Counted from the stretch's first letter, positions 44,715 through 54,370 are shown. The stretch: 64,000 nt of DNA from Paenibacillus contaminans (GCF_003285015.1 NZ_QMFB01000013.1:206715-270714); one strand, 5' to 3'. Notes: generated from the sequence alone by a model not told the origin. Numbers and translations are program-made.

Positions 44715-45686
44715 TCATTCCCCCAGTTCCGGTACGAAGCATATTTTGATAGCCTCTTGACTGCGCAGCAGCCGGACTGCCTCCTCATAACGTTCAAAAG
44801 GAAGCTCGCGGCTGTTCAGCGGACTCATATCGAGCTTTTGCTCTTCGATCAAGCGCAGCGCGTACTCCGCGGCTTCCCTCGAATGGCCCGGATAACCGAT
44901 AACCGTCAGCGTGTAATGGCGCAAAATATAATCGGCTTTTTTCACTGCGAACAACACGACCGCTTCGTCCGTACGGTCCATAAGAGAAGCGACGGCTTGA
45001 GGGAAGCCCGCGCAATCGATCGCTACTTGTAAACATCCGGGCTCGCCTCGAAGAGCAAGCGACTCATCATCCGGCTCGAAAGCAGCGGAAGCGCCTAACG
45101 AAACGGCGAGCTCCCGTCTTTCGGCATTAGGATCGATGCCGACCACTTCCGAAGCGCCTTCGGCCAGCATCATTTGCACGGCGATCAAGCCCGCAGGTCC
45201 CAGACCGTTCACGCCGCACTTCTTGCCTCGAATGCCGACCGTATTTCTCAGCCGCAGAATGCTTGCGGCCACACACATCGCAAGCTCCAGAGAAACGACC
45301 TTCGCATACGGCAGATCCTCGGGTACGGGAAGCACATTGACCTCGTCCATGACGACATATTCCGCATAACAGCCGTATCTGTGGTGACCCTGATCCCGCC
45401 AGGCGCTGACCGTCCGTCCGACGGGCAAGCTGCAGCCCTCTCCGGTCCGCACGATAACGCCGGTCATTTCATGCCCCGGCTGACCGGGCGTATACGGATA
45501 AGGGATCGGCGGCTGGTTGTCTACCATCGGCTTGCCGTAATAAATATGCATATCCCACTGCGGGCAGGTGGCAACCGCCTTAACCTTCACCAGCACCTGA
45601 CCCGGTCCCGGCTCGGGAACGGGTACCGTTATTAGCTCCATCCGCTCTACGCCGGCAAATTGCATAATCTTCATTGTGTCCGACAC
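44715..45686 (-). CDS. Zinc-type medium-chain alcohol/sugar dehydrogenase
   Basis: 323 residues from a GTG at 45686 with GGAGG eight bases upstream. GroES-like N-terminal domain (PGPGQVLVKVKAVATCPQWD; PGHEMTGVIVRTG) and a Rossmann part with GLGPAGLIAVQM (about 162-173). Catalytic zinc ligands appear as Cys, His and Glu in ATCPQWD and PGHE; the structural-zinc Cys cluster is absent. Probably oxidises a sugar or polyol released by the pathway. Preceded by an R4 repeat. Confidence 0.88.
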   Translation of the reverse strand: MSDTMKIMQFAGVERMELITVPVPEPGPGQVLVKVKAVATCPQWDMHIYYGKPMVDNQPPIPYPYTPGQPGHEMTGVIVRTGEGCSLPVGRTVSAWRDQGHHRYGCYAEYVVMDEVNVLPVPEDLPYAKVVSLELAMCVAASILRLRNTVGIRGKKCGVNGLGPAGLIAVQMMLAEGASEVVGIDPNAERRELAVSLGASAAFEPDDESLALRGEPGCLQVAIDCAGFPQAVASLMDRTDEAVVLFAVKKADYILRHYTLTVIGYPGHSREAAEYALRLIEEQKLDMSPLNSRELPFERYEEAVRLLRSQEAIKICFVPELGE

Positions 45687-45764
45687 GTTTCAGTCCTCCA
45701 TCCGCTTATTAGTATGTATACGGGGGCGCTGCGCTTTCCGGCTCGGCTCGGTACCGAAATAATG

Positions 45765-45842
45765 CTTTCCGCACCGCGCGCCTCCCAGCGTCCGATGCCC
45801 GGTCACACGGAGGCTGTCAACCCTCGCACGTCTTGCCGGAAC
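45765..45842 (-). repeat. R4 leader repeat, copy C
   Basis: On the minus strand: GCGAGGGTTGACAGCC, CCGTGTGACCGGGCA, then a hairpin around TGGGAGG and CGCGGTGCGGAAAG. It fills the gap between the rhamnosidase stop and the dehydrogenase start, like copy B in locus D. Confidence 0.65.
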
Positions 45843-45892
45843 TTCACTTCGCCCCTTGCCTGCTAGAACGGCTTGCATCATCCCCTAATCGC

Positions 45893-48583
45893 TTACCTCC
45901 AGCTAAGCGCAAACCGGTAGCTGCCCGATTCGAGCCCTAGAACGATGCTGTCCGAACAATCCCCGACCTCAATAAAGCTCCTTTTCGTGTCCGAAACTCC
46001 GAGATCGGAGCAAATGTCCCCGCCGGATTCCGTCAACCTCCAGGAGCACCCGGCCGGCGGAAGCGATAGCTGAATGTCCGCCGATGTATTCGGAGGAATG
46101 TCGACCTCGAGAAGCAAGCTGCCCTCAGCGGCCTCCCATCCGGCGCGTACGCGCCCTCTGCCCGTAACGACGGAGCCTTCGATAAACCGGATACCCTCGG
46201 GGATATAGGGCTTGATCAGAATGCGGTCCCAGCCGGGAGCCGCCATCCGGATGCCCGCCAAATAATCGACGAACAGTCTTGCCGGATAAGCGTTCCAGGC
46301 ATGACAGTGCGACTCGATATCGTCGAAGCCTTCCCAGATCGTACGCGCTCCCCGCTCGATCATGTACCCCCAGCCGGGATAATCTCTCTTATGGAGAAGC
46401 CGGAAAGCATCCGCTTCGGCGCCGTTATCGAACAGCACCCGGAGCAGGTTAAGCGCAAGCAGCGTCCGGCAATCGAGACCTTCGCGCTTGATTGACGCGA
46501 GTACGTCCTCCCGATCCTCGACCGGAACGATACCGTATTGCAGCGCCACGACATTCGTGCCTTGATGGCTTTGCCCGGACAAATAACAATCCGCGAAACG
46601 TTTATGAACGGAGTCGTACAGATGCGTGCGGATTGCTTGCTGCAGCAACTGCGAACGTTTTTTCAAATAAGCGACTTCCTCTACGAGGCGGAGCTCCTCC
46701 GCCATTTGGCCGAGCAAATCGGCCGCATGCTTGATTTTGACGTTCTGCACGGTCAGGAAGCGGCCGTTCTGATCGATGTTCTGATACGGGTGATCGCTGA
46801 TATGCCAATCCGTTGGCTCCGTCGATTTCGGAATAAGCCCAAGGACGGGATCGGCCCGATCCAGATAAAATTCAAGCATCCGCTTGGCGGGCCCGTAATA
46901 CGTTTGCAGCAAATACAGGTGATTCGTCCATTCATACCCCTTCCAGAGCAGCGTGCAATAGTGCAAATCCCATTCCGGAATCCAGCCGCTGAAGCCCGGG
47001 TAATCGAAGCCTGACGGAAACACCCACGGGAAAGTCCCGTTAGCCAGCTGGCCGTCCGCAAAATCGCTCAATACTTTCTCGATAACGGGATACGCCCCGC
47101 CGAAGTGATAAAGCAGCGTCTCCGCCTGCAGATCGGCGTCGGCCAGAAATTGCGCCTGCTCCCTGTGCGGACAATCGGTCAGCAGCCCGAGCGTATTGTT
47201 TTTTTGCGTCTGAATGCACGCATCGTAAATGCCGCCGAGCAATTCGTCAGAAGTATGAAAACCGCCTTCATGAACGATGGCCGTATGGGCGGACACGATC
47301 TCCAGCCGGTCAGCGGACAGCAGCTCGGGATAACCGGTGATCTCCACATACCGGAACGCCTTGTAGGAGAAGTCCGGCGCCCAAACCTCCAGCTCCGATC
47401 CGCGCATCCTATATAGGTCGTAGTAGTTTTCCGACAGCTCGTTGGCGACGTTGTGCTTCACGTATCCCGCTTCATCCATATCCTCCGAATATCTCAGCCG
47501 GACGGTAACGCCCGGAATTCCTTTCAGCTTGAAACGCGGCCACCCCGAAACGATAAGACCGGCGTCGAACACTTGACAGCCCGCTTCCTGTACGCCCGCC
47601 GCGGCGGGAATGATCGTTCTCTCCTCGATCCCCTCGGGGATTTGCTGCCATTTCAATAACCAAGCCAACGACTCAAGCTCGGCCGCAACGATTGCTCCGG
47701 AGGTGAAGCCTTCGGCGAATCCCGCCTCCATCCAGCCTTCGGGCAATTTCGCCGCATCGTAGTCCTCTATGGCGGATAACCTGCGAAACTGCTGGAACGG
47801 CGCGCCGATCCGGTGCGGGATAACGTCCAGCGTCTCCCAAGCCGCGTCCGAAACGATCGTTTCACGGCTGCCGTCCGTATAGCCGATTTCCATTTGCAGC
47901 AGCAAGCCGGGCAAGCCGTTCACATAATTTTGACCGTCGCCGCCCAGGTAGTGAACGACGGCCGACAAACAGTTGCGCCCGGCGTTAAGCAGCCCGGTGA
48001 CGTCATAGCCAAGGTAATATTTGCGTTTAAACGGATGGGACGGGGCGGGACTGCCGCAGCCGCCGACTTTTGTTCCATTTACAAACAATTGATACCGGTT
48101 ATGGGCCGAAATATATATTTTCGCTATAGAAAGGGGGAGACGAAGCTCGATTTCCTTGCGGAAATACGCGAAGTCGTTTATTTGCGTCTCCCCCGCCTTC
48201 CATATCCACGACGCTTTCCAATCGTTCTGCAGAAGGCCGCTGTCGAAATACGCAACAGCCGATTCCGAAGGCCCGCCATGCGAATTCCAGCTTTCCACCT
48301 TCCACCAATACCGGGTGCCCGGGGACAAGGGAGCTCCCTCATAAGGAACCCGCAGCGGACATCCTTTGCGCTTGCCGCTGTCCCAAACGAAAGCAGCACC
48401 GTCCCGGAGCGCTTCTTCGCTTGCAGCGACGGCTACTCTATAATACGTTTGCTTGCCGCCCCGTTCGGCGCTGCCGATTTTCCAAGAGAAAAAAAGATTC
48501 GGATCGTCTATCCCTAACGGCGTATCGTGCTCGTTCACGCGCAAATCAAAGACGGTATACGAGGAACTCCTATTAGCGGCCAT
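45893..48583 (-). CDS. Alpha-L-rhamnosidase, GH78 family
   Basis: 896 residues. N-terminal beta domains (DLRVNEHDTPLGIDDPNLFFSW; ISAHNRYQLFVNG), a central (alpha/alpha)6 barrel and a C-terminal beta domain, the GH78 layout. TDCPHREQAQFLADADL near 470-486 keeps the family's Asp, Arg-Glu and Asp positions, with Phe/Leu where many members have Trp. DIESHCHAWNAYP near 757 supplies the second acid. No signal peptide, so it acts on imported oligosaccharide, removing L-rhamnose. It overlaps the upstream dehydrogenase gene by 11 bases. Confidence 0.88.
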   Translation of the reverse strand: MAANRSSSYTVFDLRVNEHDTPLGIDDPNLFFSWKIGSAERGGKQTYYRVAVAASEEALRDGAAFVWDSGKRKGCPLRVPYEGAPLSPGTRYWWKVESWNSHGGPSESAVAYFDSGLLQNDWKASWIWKAGETQINDFAYFRKEIELRLPLSIAKIYISAHNRYQLFVNGTKVGGCGSPAPSHPFKRKYYLGYDVTGLLNAGRNCLSAVVHYLGGDGQNYVNGLPGLLLQMEIGYTDGSRETIVSDAAWETLDVIPHRIGAPFQQFRRLSAIEDYDAAKLPEGWMEAGFAEGFTSGAIVAAELESLAWLLKWQQIPEGIEERTIIPAAAGVQEAGCQVFDAGLIVSGWPRFKLKGIPGVTVRLRYSEDMDEAGYVKHNVANELSENYYDLYRMRGSELEVWAPDFSYKAFRYVEITGYPELLSADRLEIVSAHTAIVHEGGFHTSDELLGGIYDACIQTQKNNTLGLLTDCPHREQAQFLADADLQAETLLYHFGGAYPVIEKVLSDFADGQLANGTFPWVFPSGFDYPGFSGWIPEWDLHYCTLLWKGYEWTNHLYLLQTYYGPAKRMLEFYLDRADPVLGLIPKSTEPTDWHISDHPYQNIDQNGRFLTVQNVKIKHAADLLGQMAEELRLVEEVAYLKKRSQLLQQAIRTHLYDSVHKRFADCYLSGQSHQGTNVVALQYGIVPVEDREDVLASIKREGLDCRTLLALNLLRVLFDNGAEADAFRLLHKRDYPGWGYMIERGARTIWEGFDDIESHCHAWNAYPARLFVDYLAGIRMAAPGWDRILIKPYIPEGIRFIEGSVVTGRGRVRAGWEAAEGSLLLEVDIPPNTSADIQLSLPPAGCSWRLTESGGDICSDLGVSDTKRSFIEVGDCSDSIVLGLESGSYRFALSWR

Positions 48584-49763
48584 TCCGGTCAGCCTCCGCT
48601 TCTTCGTCCGGCCATGCGATATTCTGAAAGCATCCCGTCAAAGCGGAAGCTTTGGCCTTCAAGCAGAGCAGCGCGCTTTCAAGCCCCGCATCCAGCGGTG
48701 AAATCGATCGTGCGCCGCGGTCCTTCATCAATCGTGCAAAATTGTCCATCAGCATATGATCGCCTCCGCCATGGCCGACGGCCGTTGCCGACGAATCGAT
48801 CTGATACGTCTCCACGCGCGGCGTATGGTGCATAAACACCCTCACTTGATCGGAAATCCAATCAAATTCGACGGTACCTTTGTATCCCATAAATCTCGCT
48901 CCCCGGTATGCCGCCTTTTTCTTTACAAAAAAGTTTTGCGAATAGCTCGCATGCATGCCGCTTTCGTACTGCACCAGCGCGCTTCCGGAATCCTCGTTGC
49001 CCGTATCTTCCGCAAAACTGCAGCTATCCCCGAACGGCTGCTCGCCCGCTTTGCGAAGATTTTGCGGACTTTCCGGACAAACTTCCCGCTCCTCGCAAAC
49101 GCCGCATGTCAAGCCGGCGGGTTTGTCGCCTTTAAAAATTTGCTTGGAAGTCATCGCGCATACCCGAACCGGCCTGATCCCCAACACATGATTGATGTAA
49201 TCGAAATCATGCGTCGCCTTCTGCAGGAACAGCCCTTGCGTTTCTTCTTCGTTGCGGTACCAGTTATGAAAATATACGCTGCCGTAAGCCACATTATTAA
49301 CAGCCTGCACATGCTCTACCGTACCGATCCTGCCGGAGTCGACAATTTCCTTCACCAGCCTGACATGGTGGGTCACCCGCAGCGGGAACGAGACGACGAC
49401 GGGACTGGAGGAGCTTCTGTAAGCGCCGCGAAGTGATATCAGATCGGACATCGTCGTCGAAACGGGCTTCTCCAAATAAAGCGGAAGCCCTCTGTTCAGC
49501 GCCTTAATCGCCATCGGCGTATGCAGCGAGCATCTCGTTCCGATCATGACGCCGTCGTACTTCCCGCTATCGAGCATATCATCCGCCGATTCAAAAAAAC
49601 GGATGCCGCTCGTCTCGACGCCCTCCGCCTGCATGTCCCGCTTAATCGCTTCATGCCTCGGATCGGCGATTGCGGCGATTCGGCTCTCCGTGTCCTGCTC
49701 CAGCAAAATGCCGATCAGCCTCTTGACTTGCGAGCCATAGCCGATTACTGCAATGTTGGACAT
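48573..49763 (-). CDS. Gfo/Idh/MocA-type dehydrogenase with Cys cluster, locus E
   Basis: 396 residues. NIAVIGYGSQVKRLIG is the nucleotide-binding start and LYLEKPVSTT holds the EKP motif. A segment TCGVCEEREVCPES plus a later SCSF gives four Cys that could bind metal; similar Cys segments occur in some Gfo/Idh proteins. Probably oxidises a sugar from the imported oligosaccharide. GAGGGA precedes the ATG and nine bases separate it from the isomerase stop. Confidence 0.88.
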   Translation of the reverse strand: MSNIAVIGYGSQVKRLIGILLEQDTESRIAAIADPRHEAIKRDMQAEGVETSGIRFFESADDMLDSGKYDGVMIGTRCSLHTPMAIKALNRGLPLYLEKPVSTTMSDLISLRGAYRSSSSPVVVSFPLRVTHHVRLVKEIVDSGRIGTVEHVQAVNNVAYGSVYFHNWYRNEEETQGLFLQKATHDFDYINHVLGIRPVRVCAMTSKQIFKGDKPAGLTCGVCEEREVCPESPQNLRKAGEQPFGDSCSFAEDTGNEDSGSALVQYESGMHASYSQNFFVKKKAAYRGARFMGYKGTVEFDWISDQVRVFMHHTPRVETYQIDSSATAVGHGGGDHMLMDNFARLMKDRGARSISPLDAGLESALLCLKAKASALTGCFQNIAWPDEEAEADRNGR

Positions 49764-49772
49764 CTCGTTCCC

Positions 49773-50642
49773 TCACTTTCGCTCGGCATCCCGGATCGGA
49801 ATACCTAGCTTCTGCTCGACAAAATCACGGCATATTTCCAGGCTGCGCAGCGGGGTGCTCGTGGAATGGTCGATCTCGACAGTGAGCCAGCCCGAATAAC
49901 CGATTTCGTTCAGCGCGTCCAGGATGGGCCCGAAATCGATCGTCCCGAGTCCGAGCTCGCAAAATACGGGCAATGCTTCATTGCCAAGCAGCATCGGAAA
50001 ATCCTCATGCTTTGCGTCCTTTGAAGTCAAATCCTTCAAATGCACGTAGGATACGCGATCCCGGTAGCGCCGTATCACGGCGGCAGCATCCATCCCCGCA
50101 CCTGTCAAATGCGCGGTGTCCGGCGCAAAGTATACCTCGGGTGAACAAAGCGCCATCAGCGCGTCCAGCTCGTCTTCGTCCTGCAGCTCCGTCCAAAGGT
50201 GGGGATGCACGCATGACTTTACGCCGTATTCCAATGTCCGCTTCGCCATTTCGTTGATCGTGATCGCGGCCTGTCTGATTTCTTCCGGCTCGGTCTTCCC
50301 GTTCCGGGGTACTCCCGGGCCGCTGACAATGTGCTTCGCCCCGCACTTGGACAAAATACGGGCAAGCCGGACATTGTAATCGATAATGTCTTCCCGCACG
50401 GCAGAATCGCCATAACGGCGTCCGGCAATGCCTGCCGCCCCGCCGTACGCGCCGGTCAGCTCGAGGCCGTAACGGTTCAACGCTTCCAGCAATTCTTCCT
50501 CGCGGTTTTCGAACTGAAACACATAACTCGGCCAAGGCTCAATGGCGCGATAGCCGAGCAGCGCCGCTTCCTCGAAGCTTTTCTCGTAATCATGTCCCCA
50601 GGTGATGCCGTGAACGGCAACTTTTCCTTTAAAAACGTTCAT
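49773..50642 (-). CDS. Sugar phosphate isomerase/epimerase-like TIM barrel (AP-endonuclease 2 family)
   Basis: 289 residues from the ATG at 50642 (AAGGAG nine bases upstream); the frame is open 16 codons more without signals. VHGITWGHDYEKSFEEAALLGYRAIEPW, KSCVHPHLWTE, FAPDTAHL, YVHLKD and LTVEID (likely metal Glu/Asp/His/Glu) match the xylose-isomerase-like TIM-barrel superfamily. Likely acts next to the Gfo/Idh enzyme in inositol- or keto-sugar-type interconversion. Exact reaction unknown. Confidence 0.85.
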   Translation of the reverse strand: MNVFKGKVAVHGITWGHDYEKSFEEAALLGYRAIEPWPSYVFQFENREEELLEALNRYGLELTGAYGGAAGIAGRRYGDSAVREDIIDYNVRLARILSKCGAKHIVSGPGVPRNGKTEPEEIRQAAITINEMAKRTLEYGVKSCVHPHLWTELQDEDELDALMALCSPEVYFAPDTAHLTGAGMDAAAVIRRYRDRVSYVHLKDLTSKDAKHEDFPMLLGNEALPVFCELGLGTIDFGPILDALNEIGYSGWLTVEIDHSTSTPLRSLEICRDFVEQKLGIPIRDAERK

Positions 50643-50693
50643 TCCCCTCAGCTCCTTATCATTTGCGTTATTTGGTGTCATTCTTAGCAATCG

Positions 50694-51572
50694 TCAGCCC
50701 TTCACGCTTCCCAGCACGATTCCTTTGACGAAAAACCGCTGCAGGAAAGGATACACGATAATAATCGGCAGCATGCCGAGAAACAGCTGGGCCGTCTTCA
50801 CAGTTCGTGATGAAACGTTAAGCAGCTCGTTAAGATTGGCGACTCGGCTCATGTCCGGATTCGTGACGATCGATTGCAAGTAGGTTTGCAGCGGATAGTG
50901 CTCCGTTTTGTTCATATAAATCAACCCGTCGAACCAGGAGTTCCAATGGTTGACCATCGTGAATAAAGCGATTGTAGCGAGCGAAGGCATCGAAAGCGGC
51001 AAATAAATCCGGAACAAAATCACCCAGTGGCCCGCTCCGTCCACGAATGCCGATTCCTCCAGCTCCTTCGGCAGGCCGCGGAAAAAGTTAAGCATCAGCG
51101 TAATCAGAAAGACGTTAACGGCCGACGGCAGCACAAGCGCCCAAAGCGAATCGAGCAGCCCATAACTTTTGATGACGATAAACGTCGGCACAAGTCCTCC
51201 GCTGAACAACATGGTTACGACGAAAAACCATACATAAAACGTTCTCGTGCGGAATTTATGCGATTCCTTCGAAAGCGGATAAGCCGTCATAACAGTGAAT
51301 AACAGACCGATCAGCGTTCCCAGCACAACCCGCTGCACCGAAATCCAGAAAGCGTCCATAAACTTAGGCTCGCGCAAAATATACGTATACGCATCGAGAT
51401 TGAATCCGACCGGCCATAACGTGACTAAACCTGCGCCCGCTTTGCCGGGATTGCTTAACGAAAAAGCCAGCACATGAACGAACGGCAAAAGGCAGAGGAT
51501 CCCCAGCGCGATCAATAGGAAGTGAATAAAGACACGGACGACTCGGCCGGAAACGCTATTTGACTTTACCAA
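50694..51572 (-). CDS. Sugar ABC permease, YtcP/MalG type, locus E
   Basis: 292 residues, six membrane segments, EAA motif ESAFVDGAGHW near 174, tail RFFVKGIVLGSVKG. The start is TTG at 51572 with GAGGGTGA upstream. It follows the LplB-type permease by 17 bases and is the last transporter gene before the catabolic genes. Confidence 0.92.
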   Translation of the reverse strand: MVKSNSVSGRVVRVFIHFLLIALGILCLLPFVHVLAFSLSNPGKAGAGLVTLWPVGFNLDAYTYILREPKFMDAFWISVQRVVLGTLIGLLFTVMTAYPLSKESHKFRTRTFYVWFFVVTMLFSGGLVPTFIVIKSYGLLDSLWALVLPSAVNVFLITLMLNFFRGLPKELEESAFVDGAGHWVILFRIYLPLSMPSLATIALFTMVNHWNSWFDGLIYMNKTEHYPLQTYLQSIVTNPDMSRVANLNELLNVSSRTVKTAQLFLGMLPIIIVYPFLQRFFVKGIVLGSVKG

Positions 51573-51589
51573 GCTGCGATCACCCTCAA

Positions 51590-52489
51590 TCAGAAAATTC
51601 GATAATTGGCATAGCGGTAAGCGAGCCCGTAAGACGTCGCGATCAGAAGCATGCCGATGAACGATTTGAATAAGCTCACGGCTGTCGAGACGCCGTATTG
51701 CGCCTCCACGAATCCGACCCGGTACAGCAGCGTATCGACGATGTCGCCGGATTGATAAACGGCCGGGCTATATAAAATGAAAACCTGCTCGAATCCGGCA
51801 TTGAGCACATTGCTTAAGCTAAGCACGGACAGCAGAACGATGATCGGCACCATGCCCGGAAGCGTCACGTGCAAGGTTTGCTTCCAGCGGTTCGCGCCGT
51901 CGATATACGCCGCTTCGTACAAGGTGGGATCGATTGAAGTAAGCGCGGCCAAATATACGATCGTGGCGAACCCGAACTCCTTCCATACGTCGGACAAAAC
52001 AAGGGTAAACGGAAACCATTCGTTGCTGCCGAGGAAAAAGACCGGATCCAGGCCGAACCACTGCAGGACCCGATTGACGATGCCGCCCTCGATGGACAAA
52101 ATATCGATCAAAATGCCGCCTAAAATGACCCATGACAGAAAATGCGGAAGATAGATCATCGTCTGAACCGATCTTGCAAAATATTTGCTTCTTACTTCGT
52201 TTAACAGCAAAGCGACCGCGATCGGCACGACGATTCCGGCGACGATTTTCATTACCGCGATGAATATCGTATTATAGATGACTTGGTAGAAATCGGGCAT
52301 ATTCAGCATGAAGGTGAAATTATCCCAGCCCACCCACTTGGAATTGAAAAATCCCCGATTCGGTATAAACTTCTGGAACGCGATGACGATGCCCGCCATC
52401 GGAACATAGGAAAACAATATCGTAAAGACAAGGGCCGGAAGCAGCATAATATGAAGCGACACGTTCATCGCATTTTTTTTCTTCCTCAT
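51590..52489 (-). CDS. Sugar ABC permease, LplB type, locus E
   Basis: 299 residues from the ATG at 52489 (AAAGGAGG eight bases upstream), six membrane segments, EAA motif EAAYIDGANRW near 191. More distant from the locus A and B versions than those are from each other. Confidence 0.93.
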   Translation of the reverse strand: MRKKKNAMNVSLHIMLLPALVFTILFSYVPMAGIVIAFQKFIPNRGFFNSKWVGWDNFTFMLNMPDFYQVIYNTIFIAVMKIVAGIVVPIAVALLLNEVRSKYFARSVQTMIYLPHFLSWVILGGILIDILSIEGGIVNRVLQWFGLDPVFFLGSNEWFPFTLVLSDVWKEFGFATIVYLAALTSIDPTLYEAAYIDGANRWKQTLHVTLPGMVPIIVLLSVLSLSNVLNAGFEQVFILYSPAVYQSGDIVDTLLYRVGFVEAQYGVSTAVSLFKSFIGMLLIATSYGLAYRYANYRIF

Positions 52490-52530
52490 GTTCGGAGCCT
52501 CCTTTCCTGAAAACATGCATCGCTAAGGAA

Positions 52531-52554
52531 GGGGTTGTCATAAGGACCACCCCC
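52531..52554 (-). promoter_or_regulatory. Intercistronic hairpin between binding protein and permeases, locus E
   Basis: On the minus strand GGGGTGGT pairs with ACAACCCC around CCTTATG; no T-tract. Third example of a hairpin in this exact operon position in the window. Confidence 0.45.
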
Positions 52555-52575
52555 TGTGCGCTTAACGCTTCCCTT

Positions 52576-54267
52576 TTATTCGTTGACTTCCTTCGTGATT
52601 TGCTCTCCGCCTTGCTTATTCCAATCCTGCACGAATCTGTCGAACTCTTCGATTCCCGCTTCTCCCATGACGATCTTCGTGATCATGACTTCTTCCATTT
52701 TCGTCAGCGTCGCCCATTTCTCCGCCATCGTCGGCGTAGAGGACGCCTTTAATCCGGTACCGATCGTCAATTTATTTTTAAAGTAGTGGCTTAAAATTTC
52801 GGCGCCGCTGTTCGGCGTTCCCACTGTCGTATGATAGATCCAGCTCGTAGCGATTTCCGGATCTTTCGTATTGAGCGGATTCGCCTTATACTTGTAAATT
52901 CCCTTCAAATAGCCGAACTCGTTGGCCGTCATCGTTTTTTCGTCCGGCTGCTTATTCGCCTCGAGCGCAGCTCTCACATTGTTGCTTTCCACAACCGCTC
53001 CCATAACGGGAGTGAATGTAATGACAGCGTACTGGTAATAGGCGATTCCTGTTCCCTGATTGGTGGAATACTCAAGCTTCGGATTCGTGAACCAATGCTC
53101 CTGCCAGAAGTTCGCTACTTTCACGACGGCCTCCGGATGCTTGAAGCCTTTCTTGACTACCCAGAACGTATTGGCCGTCGGCCCCAGAAAAGCTTTGGCA
53201 GGCGCTCCGTCCGCTGTAGGCAGCGGGTAGGCGTACAATACCGCTTCCGGATTGTTGACGATGAAGTCTCTTAAATACCATCCCATCGCAAAACTGCCGT
53301 AAAATAAGCCGAGCTTCCCGGCAATAATAGCCTCCTGCATTTTGGCATCGTCTTTGACGGCGAACTCCTTATCGATCAGCCCGGCTTTGTACAGCTCGGC
53401 AAGCTTAAGCAGCGGCGCTCTCATTTCCGGCTGAATGCTGCCGTATACGGTCTTGCCGCTAGCATCCTTATACCATTGCCCCGGATAGGCATGATAGCTG
53501 TTGAACAATCCGAACACATGCTGCCCCTTCATCAATTCCTTGCTTAGTCCTAACCCGTAAGTGCCTTTATCGCCGCCGAGATTCGCTTCCTTGAATGCTG
53601 CGGCGACTTTCACGACCTCATCCACGGTTTTGGGAGGCTGCAGCCCCAGCTTGTCAAGCCAGTCCTGACGAACCCACAGCATGGAGGAAGTGCCGTAGCC
53701 CGGGGTCGTATTGGGAATGCCGTACATTTTCCCGTCGATCGTCGCGGCATTTATGGCGAATCCGCCGTCTTCCGTCATGACTTTTTTCGTTTCCGGGCTT
53801 ACGTACTTGGCGAATACGTCCGTCAGATCCTCGATCATGTCCGCTTCGACGAGCGTTTTGAGCTGGCTTCCGGTAACCTGGAGCATATCGGGAATGCTGC
53901 CGGATGAAATCGCGACGTTCACTTTGCTGTCGTATTGATTCCAGTTGACGACCCATTCGTTAATAAATTTTACGCCCAGTTCCTTCTCGTAGAAATCGGA
54001 GACGAGGTTTTTGTTGATGTCTTGTCCGGGCTCGAACTTTAACCCGTCCCCGGTTCTGCCTATTTTCACCTCGATGGGCGGATCGAACTTCACCAGCGGT
54101 CCGTCGGCTGCTTCAGCCGCTTTGGTCGGCGAAGCCGAGCTTGCGGGCGAGCCGGATTGCGATCCGCTGTCCGCAGGGTTCCCGCCGCTACCGCTGCATG
54201 CCGTCAGAAGAATCATGATTGCGCTCATCAATCCTATTGCTATGCGCTTACCCGTTCGATTTTTCAC
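52576..54267 (-). CDS. Lipoprotein sugar-binding protein (LplA/LipO type), locus E
   Basis: 563 residues from a GTG with GGGG ten bases upstream. Lipobox MILLTAC gives Cys24, followed by a Ser/Gly/Pro linker. Family 1 solute-binding protein without the Asp/Asn calcium-like loop of loci A and B. First gene of the transport and catabolism operon; an own promoter with a motif shared with 61.4 kb lies upstream. Confidence 0.93.
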   Translation of the reverse strand: MKNRTGKRIAIGLMSAIMILLTACSGSGGNPADSGSQSGSPASSASPTKAAEAADGPLVKFDPPIEVKIGRTGDGLKFEPGQDINKNLVSDFYEKELGVKFINEWVVNWNQYDSKVNVAISSGSIPDMLQVTGSQLKTLVEADMIEDLTDVFAKYVSPETKKVMTEDGGFAINAATIDGKMYGIPNTTPGYGTSSMLWVRQDWLDKLGLQPPKTVDEVVKVAAAFKEANLGGDKGTYGLGLSKELMKGQHVFGLFNSYHAYPGQWYKDASGKTVYGSIQPEMRAPLLKLAELYKAGLIDKEFAVKDDAKMQEAIIAGKLGLFYGSFAMGWYLRDFIVNNPEAVLYAYPLPTADGAPAKAFLGPTANTFWVVKKGFKHPEAVVKVANFWQEHWFTNPKLEYSTNQGTGIAYYQYAVITFTPVMGAVVESNNVRAALEANKQPDEKTMTANEFGYLKGIYKYKANPLNTKDPEIATSWIYHTTVGTPNSGAEILSHYFKNKLTIGTGLKASSTPTMAEKWATLTKMEEVMITKIVMGEAGIEEFDRFVQDWNKQGGEQITKEVNE

Positions 54268-54294
54268 TGCTGGAAAGCCCCCTCAATGACATTT

Positions 54295-54306
54295 CACACC
54301 GGTGTG
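54295..54306. promoter_or_regulatory. 12-bp palindrome in binding-protein leader
   Basis: CACACCGGTGTG, perfect dyad, just upstream of the ribosome binding site of the locus E binding-protein gene and downstream of the -10. Candidate repressor site; no second copy noted in the window. Confidence 0.35.
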
Positions 54307-54316
54307 TTACTACAAG

Positions 54317-54356
54317 CTTATAAGAGTCGGCCTAGACCAACAAGAGTAATGTTTTG
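54317..54356 (-). promoter_or_regulatory. Promoter and putative activator motif, locus E binding protein
   Basis: The plus strand AAGAGTAATGTTTTG (54342-54356) matches 14 of 15 bases of 61410-61424. The -10 candidate TATAAG (minus, 54317-54322) lies 19 bases downstream and the start codon 50 bases further. Likely site of the AraC-type regulator encoded at 54371-56047. Confidence 0.6.
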
Positions 54357-54370
54357 ATGTGACCCGTCAT

